Shown here piece by piece: positions 9,145 through 17,340 of a DNA stretch of 52,976 bases. The stretch spans positions 1 through 52,976 of the forward strand of contig JAHDEN010000018.1 of NCBI GenBank assembly GCA_020628815.1, given 5' to 3'. Every line of letters begins with the position of its first letter. The first letter of the stretch is position 1. Origin of the DNA: Chloroflexota bacterium (GTDB taxonomy: Bacteria > Chloroflexota > Anaerolineae > Promineifilales > Promineifilaceae). The translations under genes and the position numbers were made by a program. The notes under the pieces are model-generated. The model saw nothing but the letters and a program-made list of their open reading frames with translations. It ran no database searches and was not told the DNA's origin.

Positions 9145-9173
9145 TTGACATTAGATTTGGGGGGTCCTGTAGT
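9145..9173 (+). promoter_or_regulatory. Candidate sigma-70 promoter upstream of the M60 peptidase gene
   Basis: TTGACA at 9145-9150 and TGTAGT (4 of 6 matches to TATAAT) at 9168-9173 are separated by 17 bases. The ATG at 9266 lies about 90 bases downstream. The -35 is perfect and the -10 is weak. Confidence 0.35.
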
Positions 9174-9265
9174 ACCAATATTGCATAGCTCTTGCTCCAG
9201 AGACCCTTATACTTGTAATGCGGTAAAACCGGCCTAACCATTTATCATTCAGGTACGTCATCTCT

Positions 9266-12200
9266 ATGAACAATTTTTCATCTAACCTATTTGCAAAACG
9301 GCTGTTAGCCATCTTTTTTATTGTTACAGCCTTGCTGCTGTCTTTATCTGTTTTATTTGCGGATGGGGCTTTTCTAGAAGCGGCTACGGCCGAAATTAGC
9401 GTGATGGCAAACAGTAACATTGATGCGGAGCTGGCTCGTACACAAATTTTGTCGGGGGTTGTTCAGCTACAGAATGGGGGAACATCTGGTGCATTGTTGG
9501 CGTATGGTGATACAGCTTATGTGATTGCTGACGTGCCAAATAAAGATCAGTACAGCCCGATGATTGTGGCAGCCGGTTGGGGAACCGGCCGGGTAATGGC
9601 GATGGGGCACAGCGGCTGGCCGGATATGGATTCGCTGGGGGACTTGGTGGATAACGGTCAGTTTTACAAAAATAGCTTGGCTTGGTTGGCCGATAACGCT
9701 GATAAATCGATCAACATTGTTTTGACCAGCAACACGTCGGCCGAAACTTGGCTCACGGCCCAAGGGTATACCAACATCGTGACAATAAGCTCTTCAAACA
9801 GCTATACAACCGCGTTGGTTGGCGCAGATGTACTTATTGGTGCAATCGGAACCTCTGTGCCGCAGATAGATTTAGACAATATCGAGGCGTTTGTGACAGC
9901 GGGGGGCGGCTTTTTTGCGGCCGACACCAGCTGGATTTACGGGCCATACTATCAACATATTTCTGAGGCTCCGGTCAACTTGCTGCTACGGGATGCAGGC
10001 ATCGGTTTTTCGGACGACTATGACTATTATTCAGGAACGACTGAGCCGGTGAGAGCGGTAAGCCAAACGACCAGCGCAGACATTGCCGACATGCTCACCA
10101 ATCCGATCAGCTATACAGAGCAAGAACAAACGACCCTGTTTGAACTGTTAGATCGCATCTATCGAATTTTGCCTGACGCGGACCCCCTAATTACACAGTT
10201 TGATGGGATTTTGACCGCTCAGTTTGAATCCTATAGCCCCACGCCTAATAACCCGATTAGCGATTTGTTTGCCCAAGCGGTGTTAAAACGGGAAGCCGAC
10301 TTTCTTGCCAACACGCCGGTTGAAGACGTTGTGGTGCACCGTGTGGCGGAAGAAATTTATGGGATTGTGCCGATCACCGTCCCAAGGGTAACGGAAACCG
10401 TCACGCTTGATACATCAATCTCTCGCTGGCACGCTACCGGGCTGTACGCCAATGCGGGTGAGGTGGTGACTGTTACGGTTCCGGTGTCGATGACGGGGCA
10501 AGGATTCACCATTCGGATCAATGCACATTCGGACGATATTTCCCCTCGGGATAGTTGGGAACGGCCGCCGGTTGTCCACCGCTCGTTTGAAATTACGAGC
10601 ACCGTAACCGAAGTTGCTAGCGGCTTTGGTGGGCTAATCTTTCTAGATTTTGGATCAACGCCGGCCGATATCGGGTTGGTTGAAGTTGTGATCGAAAACG
10701 GGGTAGAAGCCCCATATTTTGATCTTAGCAAACACACCGATCGGGATTGGGGGGTCTTTTTACGGCAGCGACCTGCGCCGTATGGGGTGTTTGTCTCTGA
10801 AAATTTGATTGTGTCGCTACCCAAAGCGCATATCGAGTCAGCCGATTTAGAATCTCCAACTGAGTTAATGACATGGTGGAGCGAAACGGTAGGCATGCAG
10901 GATGATTTATCTGATCAAACCCAATTCCGCACCAGCCCAGAGCTAGCCAATGTCGATGTCCAAATTTCGGCCGGAGCTGCCCATTCAGGATACCCGTATC
11001 AAATCTATGAAAAACATTGGGGGAACCTAGCAGATTGGGACAGCTTGAAAGAGCAAGGCTCTTGGGGAGACTTTCACGAATTGGGTCATAATCATCAGCG
11101 GGGCTGGTGGACGTTTGACGGCGATGTAGAAGTTTCAGTTAACATTTTTTCAAATTATTCGTTAGAAACCCAGGCCGAAAATCCCGATCTCAGTTCCGGT
11201 TGGGGCTACTCGGTTGATCCTGTGCTGGTGATCAAGAGAGCCAATCAGGCGGTTTTGACCGGAAGCACATACACCAGCAAAATTGAGCGCTGGCCGTTCT
11301 GGTTCCAGCTGGCTGATGGATTTGGTTGGGACACGTACAAGGCGGTTTTTAGCGGATACGAGGATGACAACAAAAAAAATCAGGCCGCTTTGCCCACAAC
11401 CGATCAAGAAGAAAAAGAGCAGTGGTTGGTCCGCTGGTCTCAGCAGGTCGGCTATGATATGTCCCCGTTTATGGTTGATACGTGGGGGTTGCAGGTGGGA
11501 CAAGCAGCGCTCGATCAAATTGCCCATTTGCCGAAATGGATGCCGCTGGAGGGAGAACCGATTGAACTGATTGTCCCGAAAGGGGGTTCAGCATCGGTCA
11601 ATATTAGCGATACGATTCACTCAATGGCAGGGATGACGTTGACGGCCGTTGGCAAACCCACCGCCGATGTTTTAACCGTCGATGGCGATGTTTGGACCTA
11701 TACTCCGTCGATTTCGTCTACCGCTGTGTCTGATCAATTTACCTACACGGCGGTGTCAAACGTTGGCAATAGCCGCACGTTTACTGCAACAGTTGTGATC
11801 ACGAACCGCGGTGTGTTGCGTGAAACTTGGCTCGGTGTGAGCGGCGGAACCGTCGCTGATTTAACTTCGGCCGCTGCTTACCCAGATAGCCCAGACGAAG
11901 TCACGGTTTCGGCCGATTTTGTTGCCCCAACCGGGGTTGCAGATAGCTACGGAACCCGCATGCGGGCTTGGTTGCGGCCGACTGTTAGCGGTTCCTACAC
12001 TTTTTCTATCGCATCTGACGATGAGGGGGCGTTGCTGATGAGCAGTGATCATTTGGCAGCTAATGCGGTTCAGATTGCAACTGTAACCGGCTGGTCAGAT
12101 GAGCAAGACTGGAACGGTGCATCAGAACAGACGTCAGAATCGATTGAGCTAGTTGCTGGAAATAATTACTACATCGAGGCGTTGATGAAAGAAGATGGAG

Positions 12201-12892
12201 GTGGCGACCATCTGTCTGTGGCGTGGGCAGGGCCTGGGATTGAGCAGCAGGTTATCCCCGGAGAATTTTTGCGGCCGTATGTGACAGGGCCGATTTTCCA
12301 ACCCCCTGTGGCAAGTAGTGATGTGATTCAAACGGCCGAAGATCAACCGATAACATTTGATCTATTGGGCAACGATTATGACATCGATGGAGACACCGTC
12401 TCACTTGTGGGTGTTGAAACCGGCTCGCATGGGGTGTATGAAATCAACGACGGAATGCTTGCCTATACTCCCACGCTCAACTATTTTGGCACAGAACAGC
12501 TGGTGTACACCGTCACAGATTCACTTGATGGCACATCAACCGGCTCTATTTCACTTACCGTTACGCCAGTTAATGATGCACCTGTAGCTGAAAATGATGT
12601 GATCGGGGTAAAAATCGATCAAACGGTAGAAGTAGACGTTTTAGGCAATGATTCAGACATTGAAGATGCAGAGTTGACGGTTGTTTCAGTGAGCCCCGCT
12701 AATGTTGGCACGGTTGAACTAGCTGGTGGGATTGTGCGATACACACCCGCAGCAGGTTATGCGGGGCCAGATAGTTTTAGCTATACGGTTGCAGACTCTG
12801 GCAGCGAGACTGATACAGGAACTGTCACTATTACTGTTTCGGCCGATGGCGGAATCGTTTACCGCATTTATCTGCCCGTCGGGTTGCGGTAA
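9266..12892 (+). CDS. Secreted M60-type (enhancin-like) metallopeptidase with PA14 and cadherin-like repeats
   Basis: A 1208-residue exported protein. Residues about 10-35 form a signal peptide or anchor (RLLAIFFIVTALLLSLSVLF). Residues about 45-300 are an alpha/beta domain of unknown type with a MGHSGWPD motif. The middle is an M60-type peptidase with HELGH at 604-608 and a likely third ligand Glu622 (HExxH-x13-E), preceded by a mucin-peptidase-like beta region. Residues about 848-1010 are a PA14 domain (SYTFSIASDDEGALL). Two tandem cadherin/Big_9-type repeats follow (about 1012-1105 and 1108-1195), each with a VLGND or LLGND motif. M60 enzymes cut mucin-like glycoproteins, and PA14 often binds sugars, so an extracellular glycoprotein-degrading role is likely. 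The protein ends in YRIYLPVGLR, a tail shared with three other secreted proteins in the window. Confidence 0.82.
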   Translation: MNNFSSNLFAKRLLAIFFIVTALLLSLSVLFADGAFLEAATAEISVMANSNIDAELARTQILSGVVQLQNGGTSGALLAYGDTAYVIADVPNKDQYSPMIVAAGWGTGRVMAMGHSGWPDMDSLGDLVDNGQFYKNSLAWLADNADKSINIVLTSNTSAETWLTAQGYTNIVTISSSNSYTTALVGADVLIGAIGTSVPQIDLDNIEAFVTAGGGFFAADTSWIYGPYYQHISEAPVNLLLRDAGIGFSDDYDYYSGTTEPVRAVSQTTSADIADMLTNPISYTEQEQTTLFELLDRIYRILPDADPLITQFDGILTAQFESYSPTPNNPISDLFAQAVLKREADFLANTPVEDVVVHRVAEEIYGIVPITVPRVTETVTLDTSISRWHATGLYANAGEVVTVTVPVSMTGQGFTIRINAHSDDISPRDSWERPPVVHRSFEITSTVTEVASGFGGLIFLDFGSTPADIGLVEVVIENGVEAPYFDLSKHTDRDWGVFLRQRPAPYGVFVSENLIVSLPKAHIESADLESPTELMTWWSETVGMQDDLSDQTQFRTSPELANVDVQISAGAAHSGYPYQIYEKHWGNLADWDSLKEQGSWGDFHELGHNHQRGWWTFDGDVEVSVNIFSNYSLETQAENPDLSSGWGYSVDPVLVIKRANQAVLTGSTYTSKIERWPFWFQLADGFGWDTYKAVFSGYEDDNKKNQAALPTTDQEEKEQWLVRWSQQVGYDMSPFMVDTWGLQVGQAALDQIAHLPKWMPLEGEPIELIVPKGGSASVNISDTIHSMAGMTLTAVGKPTADVLTVDGDVWTYTPSISSTAVSDQFTYTAVSNVGNSRTFTATVVITNRGVLRETWLGVSGGTVADLTSAAAYPDSPDEVTVSADFVAPTGVADSYGTRMRAWLRPTVSGSYTFSIASDDEGALLMSSDHLAANAVQIATVTGWSDEQDWNGASEQTSESIELVAGNNYYIEALMKEDGGGDHLSVAWAGPGIEQQVIPGEFLRPYVTGPIFQPPVASSDVIQTAEDQPITFDLLGNDYDIDGDTVSLVGVETGSHGVYEINDGMLAYTPTLNYFGTEQLVYTVTDSLDGTSTGSISLTVTPVNDAPVAENDVIGVKIDQTVEVDVLGNDSDIEDAELTVVSVSPANVGTVELAGGIVRYTPAAGYAGPDSFSYTVADSGSETDTGTVTITVSADGGIVYRIYLPVGLR

Positions 12893-13006
12893 GAACCTCA
12901 ATTTTGTTTAAGAATTTTGCCGCAGATAAACGCTAATTTTCGCGGATAGTCAAAACTAATCTGGGCAAATTTATGAGAATATGTGGTCAAAAATTGCCCG
13001 CAATGC

Positions 13007-14281
13007 TTATCCGGAACCCAAGTTTGATAGGTGTTGAATCGCCTGTTGTATGCCATCTTCTTGCCTGATTTTTGTGCCGATTTGGGCTGCCCGTTGTTGA
13101 ATCGATTGGTCTGAGACAAGATCGTGCAATCCAGCCGTCAACGTTTCAACCGTTAGTTTTTTGCGGCGAACCGGTTTTGGCCCTGTTCCTAAATCATAAA
13201 CACGGCTGCCCCAAAAATGCTGATCGGCAAAGTAGGGGACAACAAATCCCGGTTTGCCCGCCCGCAGCCCGGCCGAAGTGGTGCCTGCGCCCCCATGATG
13301 CACAACCCCTGCCACCTGATTAAATAGCCAGCTATGAGGAATGTCCCCTGACTGTAAATAAATTGAATCTGGTAAATCATTGGCCTGCAAGTTGGCCCAT
13401 CCGGCCGAAAGGACACAGCGCACGCCTGATTGTTTGACCGCGTTCACGATCAGATTTGCCAGCTTGTCCGGCTCAGCATCCACCATCGATCCAAACCCCA
13501 AATAGACGGTTATTGCAGGATCAACGTTTAAAAACTGCTCAAGCTCTGCCGGTGGCCGCCACGTATCATTTGCATTTAAAAACCAATATCCGGTTGTGGT
13601 ATGCCCGCTGGGCCAGTCGGCCGGTTGCGGCACCACCGTAGGGCTGTAGGCGTGCAGCGTTAGTGTGTTATCCAACTTGTGATAGGGGCCCCAAAAGCGC
13701 TCTTTTGGCAACCCCAAGCGGTTAACGCGCCATTTTTGGGTGATGGCTCGGAACGGCTGCCACATGACTTGCTCAACAAATTTATAGGAAAATCGGTTAT
13801 AGCCCCGGGTTAACGCGGGTAATCCCAAATTGAGCACCGGTGACCCGGCCGCTGGAAAGTCGGCCGTTTGACCCATTATCGGCTGTAGATGTACCATCAC
13901 CGCAGGGATTCCCCATTTTTCAGCTAAGTGAAACGAAAGCGATCCGAAAAGAGAATACAAAATCAAGCTGCTCCCATCGAGTGCAACTTCGATTTCGGAA
14001 AGCATTTGTTCAAACGTCGGCTTGCCTAATTTGATCAGATTGGTGATTAGCGCCAATGGATTTTGGTCCGATTGGAGCCACGCCTGCCCATCCTCGCTTT
14101 GTAGCAGTTCCAGTGGATCTGTACTCAGCCCCACGAAATCGATACCGTACTGATCTGCATACGGCCGATACCGTTCGGCCGTCACCAAGCGAACGGCTCG
14201 GCCGGATTTTTTGAGACCCGCGGCGAGGGCTAAAAATGGTTGTAGGTCGCCCCGTGATCCGATGGTTAGCAAAGTGATCAT
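13007..14281 (-). CDS. GT1-family (UGT-like) glycosyltransferase
   Basis: A 424-residue GT-B-fold enzyme. The start ITLLTIGSRGDLQPFLALAAGL is typical of sterol/macrolide glucosyltransferase-like GT1 proteins. The C-terminal nucleotide-sugar site is clear: VVHHGGAGTTSAGLRAGKP followed by VPYFADQHFWGSRV. A loop with YLGFGSM begins the C-terminal domain. Members transfer sugars from UDP- or dTDP-donors to lipids, sterols, carotenoids or polyketides; a membrane-lipid or carotenoid acceptor would be usual in this kind of bacterium but cannot be read from the sequence. It is divergent from the sensor kinase gene at 14361 and convergent with the M60 gene. It has no adjacent biosynthetic partner. Confidence 0.83.
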   Translation of the reverse strand: MITLLTIGSRGDLQPFLALAAGLKKSGRAVRLVTAERYRPYADQYGIDFVGLSTDPLELLQSEDGQAWLQSDQNPLALITNLIKLGKPTFEQMLSEIEVALDGSSLILYSLFGSLSFHLAEKWGIPAVMVHLQPIMGQTADFPAAGSPVLNLGLPALTRGYNRFSYKFVEQVMWQPFRAITQKWRVNRLGLPKERFWGPYHKLDNTLTLHAYSPTVVPQPADWPSGHTTTGYWFLNANDTWRPPAELEQFLNVDPAITVYLGFGSMVDAEPDKLANLIVNAVKQSGVRCVLSAGWANLQANDLPDSIYLQSGDIPHSWLFNQVAGVVHHGGAGTTSAGLRAGKPGFVVPYFADQHFWGSRVYDLGTGPKPVRRKKLTVETLTAGLHDLVSDQSIQQRAAQIGTKIRQEDGIQQAIQHLSNLGSG

Positions 14282-14348
14282 TGCGTGAAAATGTAGATGA
14301 AAAAGGTTTATATACCAAATGGCTAAATATTTGTTTAGCCGTTTTGGT

Positions 14349-14354
14349 TAGAAT
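14349..14354 (+). promoter_or_regulatory. -10-like TAGAAT, 6 bases before the ATG
   Basis: TAGAAT is followed by GATGAA and then the ATG at 14361. The spacing is identical to that before the genes at 7012 and 24997, which suggests a leaderless transcript. No clear -35 was seen. Confidence 0.4.
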
Positions 14355-14360
14355 GATGAA

Positions 14361-15980
14361 ATGGCGCAAAAACAAACCGGCAACACCGTATCTGGGAACA
14401 CCAATTTAGAAAACAACATAAAAACAATTTCGCGGATTGCGATGCCTTGCTTGGTACTGCTTTCGTTGCTCGGTATTGCTTATTTTTTCTGGAATGTAAC
14501 AACACTTACGAACCGATACTCTCAAGAGATCGCTCTCCGAGATGCGATTCGTTTTCATACCGCCATCAACACCTTCCGGAATTACTATAGCACGCAGATT
14601 GTTGGTTCTTTGTCAGATAGCGATGTCGACTTTACTCATGACTATGTTGAAATAGACAATGCGCTCCCACTGCCTGCAACGCTAACGCGCGAACTGGGGC
14701 AAGATTTATCCCTTGCTTCAGCGTCGTCCATGAATTTTTATAGTGATGATCCTTTTCCATGGCGAGAACCGGTTAATGCGGCCGATGATCCTTTTCTGGC
14801 TGAAGCCCTTGTCTACTTAAGAACCAATCCAAACGAAGTTTATTTTGAAACTGAAACCGATCCAGAAACGGGGGAGCGCTTTTTACGATATGCGACTCCC
14901 AGTGTAATGGGGCAGACCTGTGTTGATTGCCACAACAATCATCCTGACTCACCCCGAAAAGATTGGGAGGTTGGAGATGTGCGAGGGATTTTAGAAGTTT
15001 TGGTCCCGGTTTCATCCCTTTCACTAATGGGGGCAAATGAGGCAGGAAGCCAAATCGTCATCGCTAGTTTGCTGTTATTGCTGTCAACTTTTGGCTTAAT
15101 TGTGAGCGGTTATTATTTTAGAAACTTGTCGTTGAAAGCGATCGAAGAGAAATCGCAATCGCTAGAAGCTGAGGTGGCTGAGCGGATTATGGCTGAGGCA
15201 CGTTTATTATCAGCTAAAGAAGAGGCGCAGCAGGCCAATCTTGCTAAAAGCCGCTTTCTGGCAACGATGAGCCACGAACTGCGTACCCCCTTAAATGCGA
15301 TTATCGGATACAGTGAATTGCTGGAAGAGGAAGCTGAGGATGATAATGATGAGGATCTTCAGAATAATCTGGGCCGTATCACACGATCCGGCCGCCATTT
15401 GCTCACCATCATCAACGATATTTTGGACCTGTCAAAAATCGAAATCGGCCGGTTAGATGTGGCCCCTACTCAAGTAGAGCTAGCGGGTGTCATGCAGTAT
15501 ATTGATGACCTTATGACGGTTCTAATCACCAAAGAATCTATTCGCTTTGAAATGATATCTGACGGTCAGGTTGATATCTTTTTGGCAGATGAAACTCGGC
15601 TGCGTCAAGTGCTGTTTAACTTGCTAAGTAATGCTGCAAAATTTACCACGGCAGGATCGATTACGTTGCTGATTAACAAAATCAGAATTGATGGGTTGCC
15701 GATGGTTCAATTTACAGTTGAAGATACCGGCATCGGAATGTCTAAAGAGAATATTCAGCACATTTTTAATCCGTTTGTTCAGCTAGAATCTGGGACAGAT
15801 CGAAAATATCAGGGGTCTGGATTAGGTTTAGCGATTACGAAAAATCTGTGCGAGCTTATGAATGGGGAAATATCGGTTGAGAGCCAACTGGGGGTTGGCA
15901 CCATGTTTACGGTGTTGTTGCCGATAGAAGATCAGGGTGAAAAACCGTATTTCAAAAGACGTGAGAAAGAGCCTGTTTGA
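14361..15980 (+). CDS. Sensor histidine kinase with periplasmic c-heme (Tll0287-like/DUF3365) domain
   Basis: A 539-residue membrane histidine kinase. A first membrane helix lies at about 25-48 and a second at about 228-250. Between them is a Tll0287-like sensor domain with a c-type heme motif, CVDCH, at 187-191. After a short coiled coil (about 260-300) come the HisKA domain (FLATMSHELRTPLN, phospho-acceptor His305) and a HATPase domain with the N box (FNLLSNAAKFT), G1 (VEDTGIGM), and G2 (GSGLGLAI). Proteins of this type are thought to sense redox state, oxygen or nitric oxide through the heme. No response regulator lies next to it, so it is an orphan kinase here. The start follows a -10-like box directly. 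Confidence 0.87.
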   Translation: MAQKQTGNTVSGNTNLENNIKTISRIAMPCLVLLSLLGIAYFFWNVTTLTNRYSQEIALRDAIRFHTAINTFRNYYSTQIVGSLSDSDVDFTHDYVEIDNALPLPATLTRELGQDLSLASASSMNFYSDDPFPWREPVNAADDPFLAEALVYLRTNPNEVYFETETDPETGERFLRYATPSVMGQTCVDCHNNHPDSPRKDWEVGDVRGILEVLVPVSSLSLMGANEAGSQIVIASLLLLLSTFGLIVSGYYFRNLSLKAIEEKSQSLEAEVAERIMAEARLLSAKEEAQQANLAKSRFLATMSHELRTPLNAIIGYSELLEEEAEDDNDEDLQNNLGRITRSGRHLLTIINDILDLSKIEIGRLDVAPTQVELAGVMQYIDDLMTVLITKESIRFEMISDGQVDIFLADETRLRQVLFNLLSNAAKFTTAGSITLLINKIRIDGLPMVQFTVEDTGIGMSKENIQHIFNPFVQLESGTDRKYQGSGLGLAITKNLCELMNGEISVESQLGVGTMFTVLLPIEDQGEKPYFKRREKEPV

Positions 15981-16008
15981 TGGGATGGGTGATCTGAGCC
16001 AGGCGGGG

Positions 16009-16035
16009 TAGAATTCTAAAAACTTGTTTGTGGAG
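16009..16035 (+). promoter_or_regulatory. Candidate -10 box and ribosome-binding site before the aminotransferase gene
   Basis: TAGAAT at 16009-16014 is followed by a short leader and GGAG at 16032-16035, 10 bases before the ATG at 16046. Unlike several neighbours this gene would have a normal leader. Confidence 0.3.
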
Positions 16036-16045
16036 TTGGTAGAAT

Positions 16046-17212
16046 ATGCCGAAAATTACCCCGATGGCGGAGAAAAAAGTGAGTGCTGGTGCCTTTGAGA
16101 TCTGGTACAAAGCTGAGCAGCTTGTCGCCCAAGGTCAAGATATTATTCGTTTAGAGATTGGTGAGCCTGATGTTCCTACCCCAAATCATATTGTAGAAGC
16201 TGCTGAAAAAGCGATTCGAGCCGGCCGAACCGGATATGTTAGCTCGGCCGGGACCCCTGGCTTACGCAAAGCGATTGCAGACTATTTGACCCGAACCCGA
16301 AACGTGACGGCAAATGCTGACAATGTCGTTATTGCTCCTGGTGTGAAAGGGGCGCTGTATGCGGCCGTGATGACAACGGTTCCGGCCGGGGGTGAGATTC
16401 TGGTGCCAGACCCCGGTTACCCGATGTATCAATCGATCATGGCTTATGCAGATGGCACTGCGATCCCTTATCCGTTGCAGGCTGAAAATCGGTTTCAACC
16501 AGATCCGGCCGCAATTGAGAGCCTCATCACCCCCAAAACAGCTGCAATTTTAATTAATAGCCCCGGGAATCCGACAGGGACCCTGATTGAACCGCAGGTG
16601 ATGGAACAAATTGCGGCGATTGCGGTGAAACATGATTTATGGGTGCTGTCAGATGAAGTGTATGCCCAGATTTATTTTGGGGATCAGTTCCCTGTTAGCC
16701 CGGTGGCTTATCCTGGAATGGCGCAACGAACCATTGTGTTAGACGGTTGTTCCAAAGCGTATAACATGACCGGCTGGCGGGTTGGGTTTGGTCTGTATCC
16801 AGATGCTCTGGTTGAACCGGTGATTCAGTTGGCCGTGCACACCCACTCTTGTTTGCCCCCGTTTGTTATGGATGCGGCCGAAGAAGCGTTTAATGGGCCA
16901 CAAGATTGTGTGGCTGAGATGCGAACGCTGTATAAAGAACGGGCGGCTGTGGTGTGTGACAAGCTGGCAACGGTGCCTCAGATCAGCGCCATCCGGCCGG
17001 ATGGCGCGTTTTATGTGATGGTCGATGTGTCAGGAATCGCTGGTAAAGATGATCGGAAAGCGGCCGAGATTGTTTTAAACGGCGGCGTTGCGCTGTTGCC
17101 CGGCAGCGGCATGGGGAAGCAGAGTGAAGGCATGTTCAGGATATCGCTGACTCAACCGGCCGAAGTGATTAACGAGGCGGTTGATCGGATGATTAAGGCA
17201 TTAACTGACTAA
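16046..17212 (+). CDS. Class I/II PLP-dependent aminotransferase (AruH-like candidate)
   Basis: A 388-residue fold-type I aminotransferase. The family signatures are complete: LEIGEPDVPTP near the start, NSPGNPTG in the middle, SDEVYAQI, and the PLP lysine in SKAYNMTGWRVGF (Lys237). The end has RPDGAFYVMVDV and the substrate-carboxylate arginine in MFRISL. The nearest annotated group is the aspartate/alanine aminotransferase family. It also resembles, from memory, Pseudomonas arginine:pyruvate transaminase AruH in length and in the AFEIWYKA and RPDG regions. The next gene encodes an AruI-like decarboxylase, which fits a pathway from arginine through 2-ketoarginine to 4-guanidinobutanal. Aspartate or another amino acid as substrate remains possible. 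Confidence 0.85.
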   Translation: MPKITPMAEKKVSAGAFEIWYKAEQLVAQGQDIIRLEIGEPDVPTPNHIVEAAEKAIRAGRTGYVSSAGTPGLRKAIADYLTRTRNVTANADNVVIAPGVKGALYAAVMTTVPAGGEILVPDPGYPMYQSIMAYADGTAIPYPLQAENRFQPDPAAIESLITPKTAAILINSPGNPTGTLIEPQVMEQIAAIAVKHDLWVLSDEVYAQIYFGDQFPVSPVAYPGMAQRTIVLDGCSKAYNMTGWRVGFGLYPDALVEPVIQLAVHTHSCLPPFVMDAAEEAFNGPQDCVAEMRTLYKERAAVVCDKLATVPQISAIRPDGAFYVMVDVSGIAGKDDRKAAEIVLNGGVALLPGSGMGKQSEGMFRISLTQPAEVINEAVDRMIKALTD

Positions 17213-17285
17213 TTCTTGGTTGGGCTGATAACGAAGGGGGCAGTCTTTGATAAGCACAGCGGAACGGCGTGCTGACAAAAATAAT

Positions 17286-17291
17286 TTGACA
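17286..17291 (+). promoter_or_regulatory. Perfect -35 box TTGACA upstream of the decarboxylase gene
   Basis: TTGACA occurs 49 bases before the ATG at 17341. The matching -10 at a 17-18-base spacing (ATCAAT/TCAATC) is poor. A small inverted repeat, CAATC-TT-GATTG, overlaps this region at about 17311-17322 and could be an operator. Confidence 0.25.
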
Positions 17292-17340
17292 CGATAAGGA
17301 GATCGTAGATCAATCTTGATTGGTCTGAACGCAGAGCGAT

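Noticed and set aside
12915-12950. CCGCAGATAAACGCTAATTTTCGCGG, resembling a CGCAGAT-type repeat seen in many genomes
   Set aside because: Only one copy was found in the window and the pairing is short, so it is not called a repeat.
12968-13010. Possible weak terminator GGGCAA...TTGCCC between the M60 and GT1 genes
   Set aside because: The stem is only six pairs, the loop is long and no T run follows.
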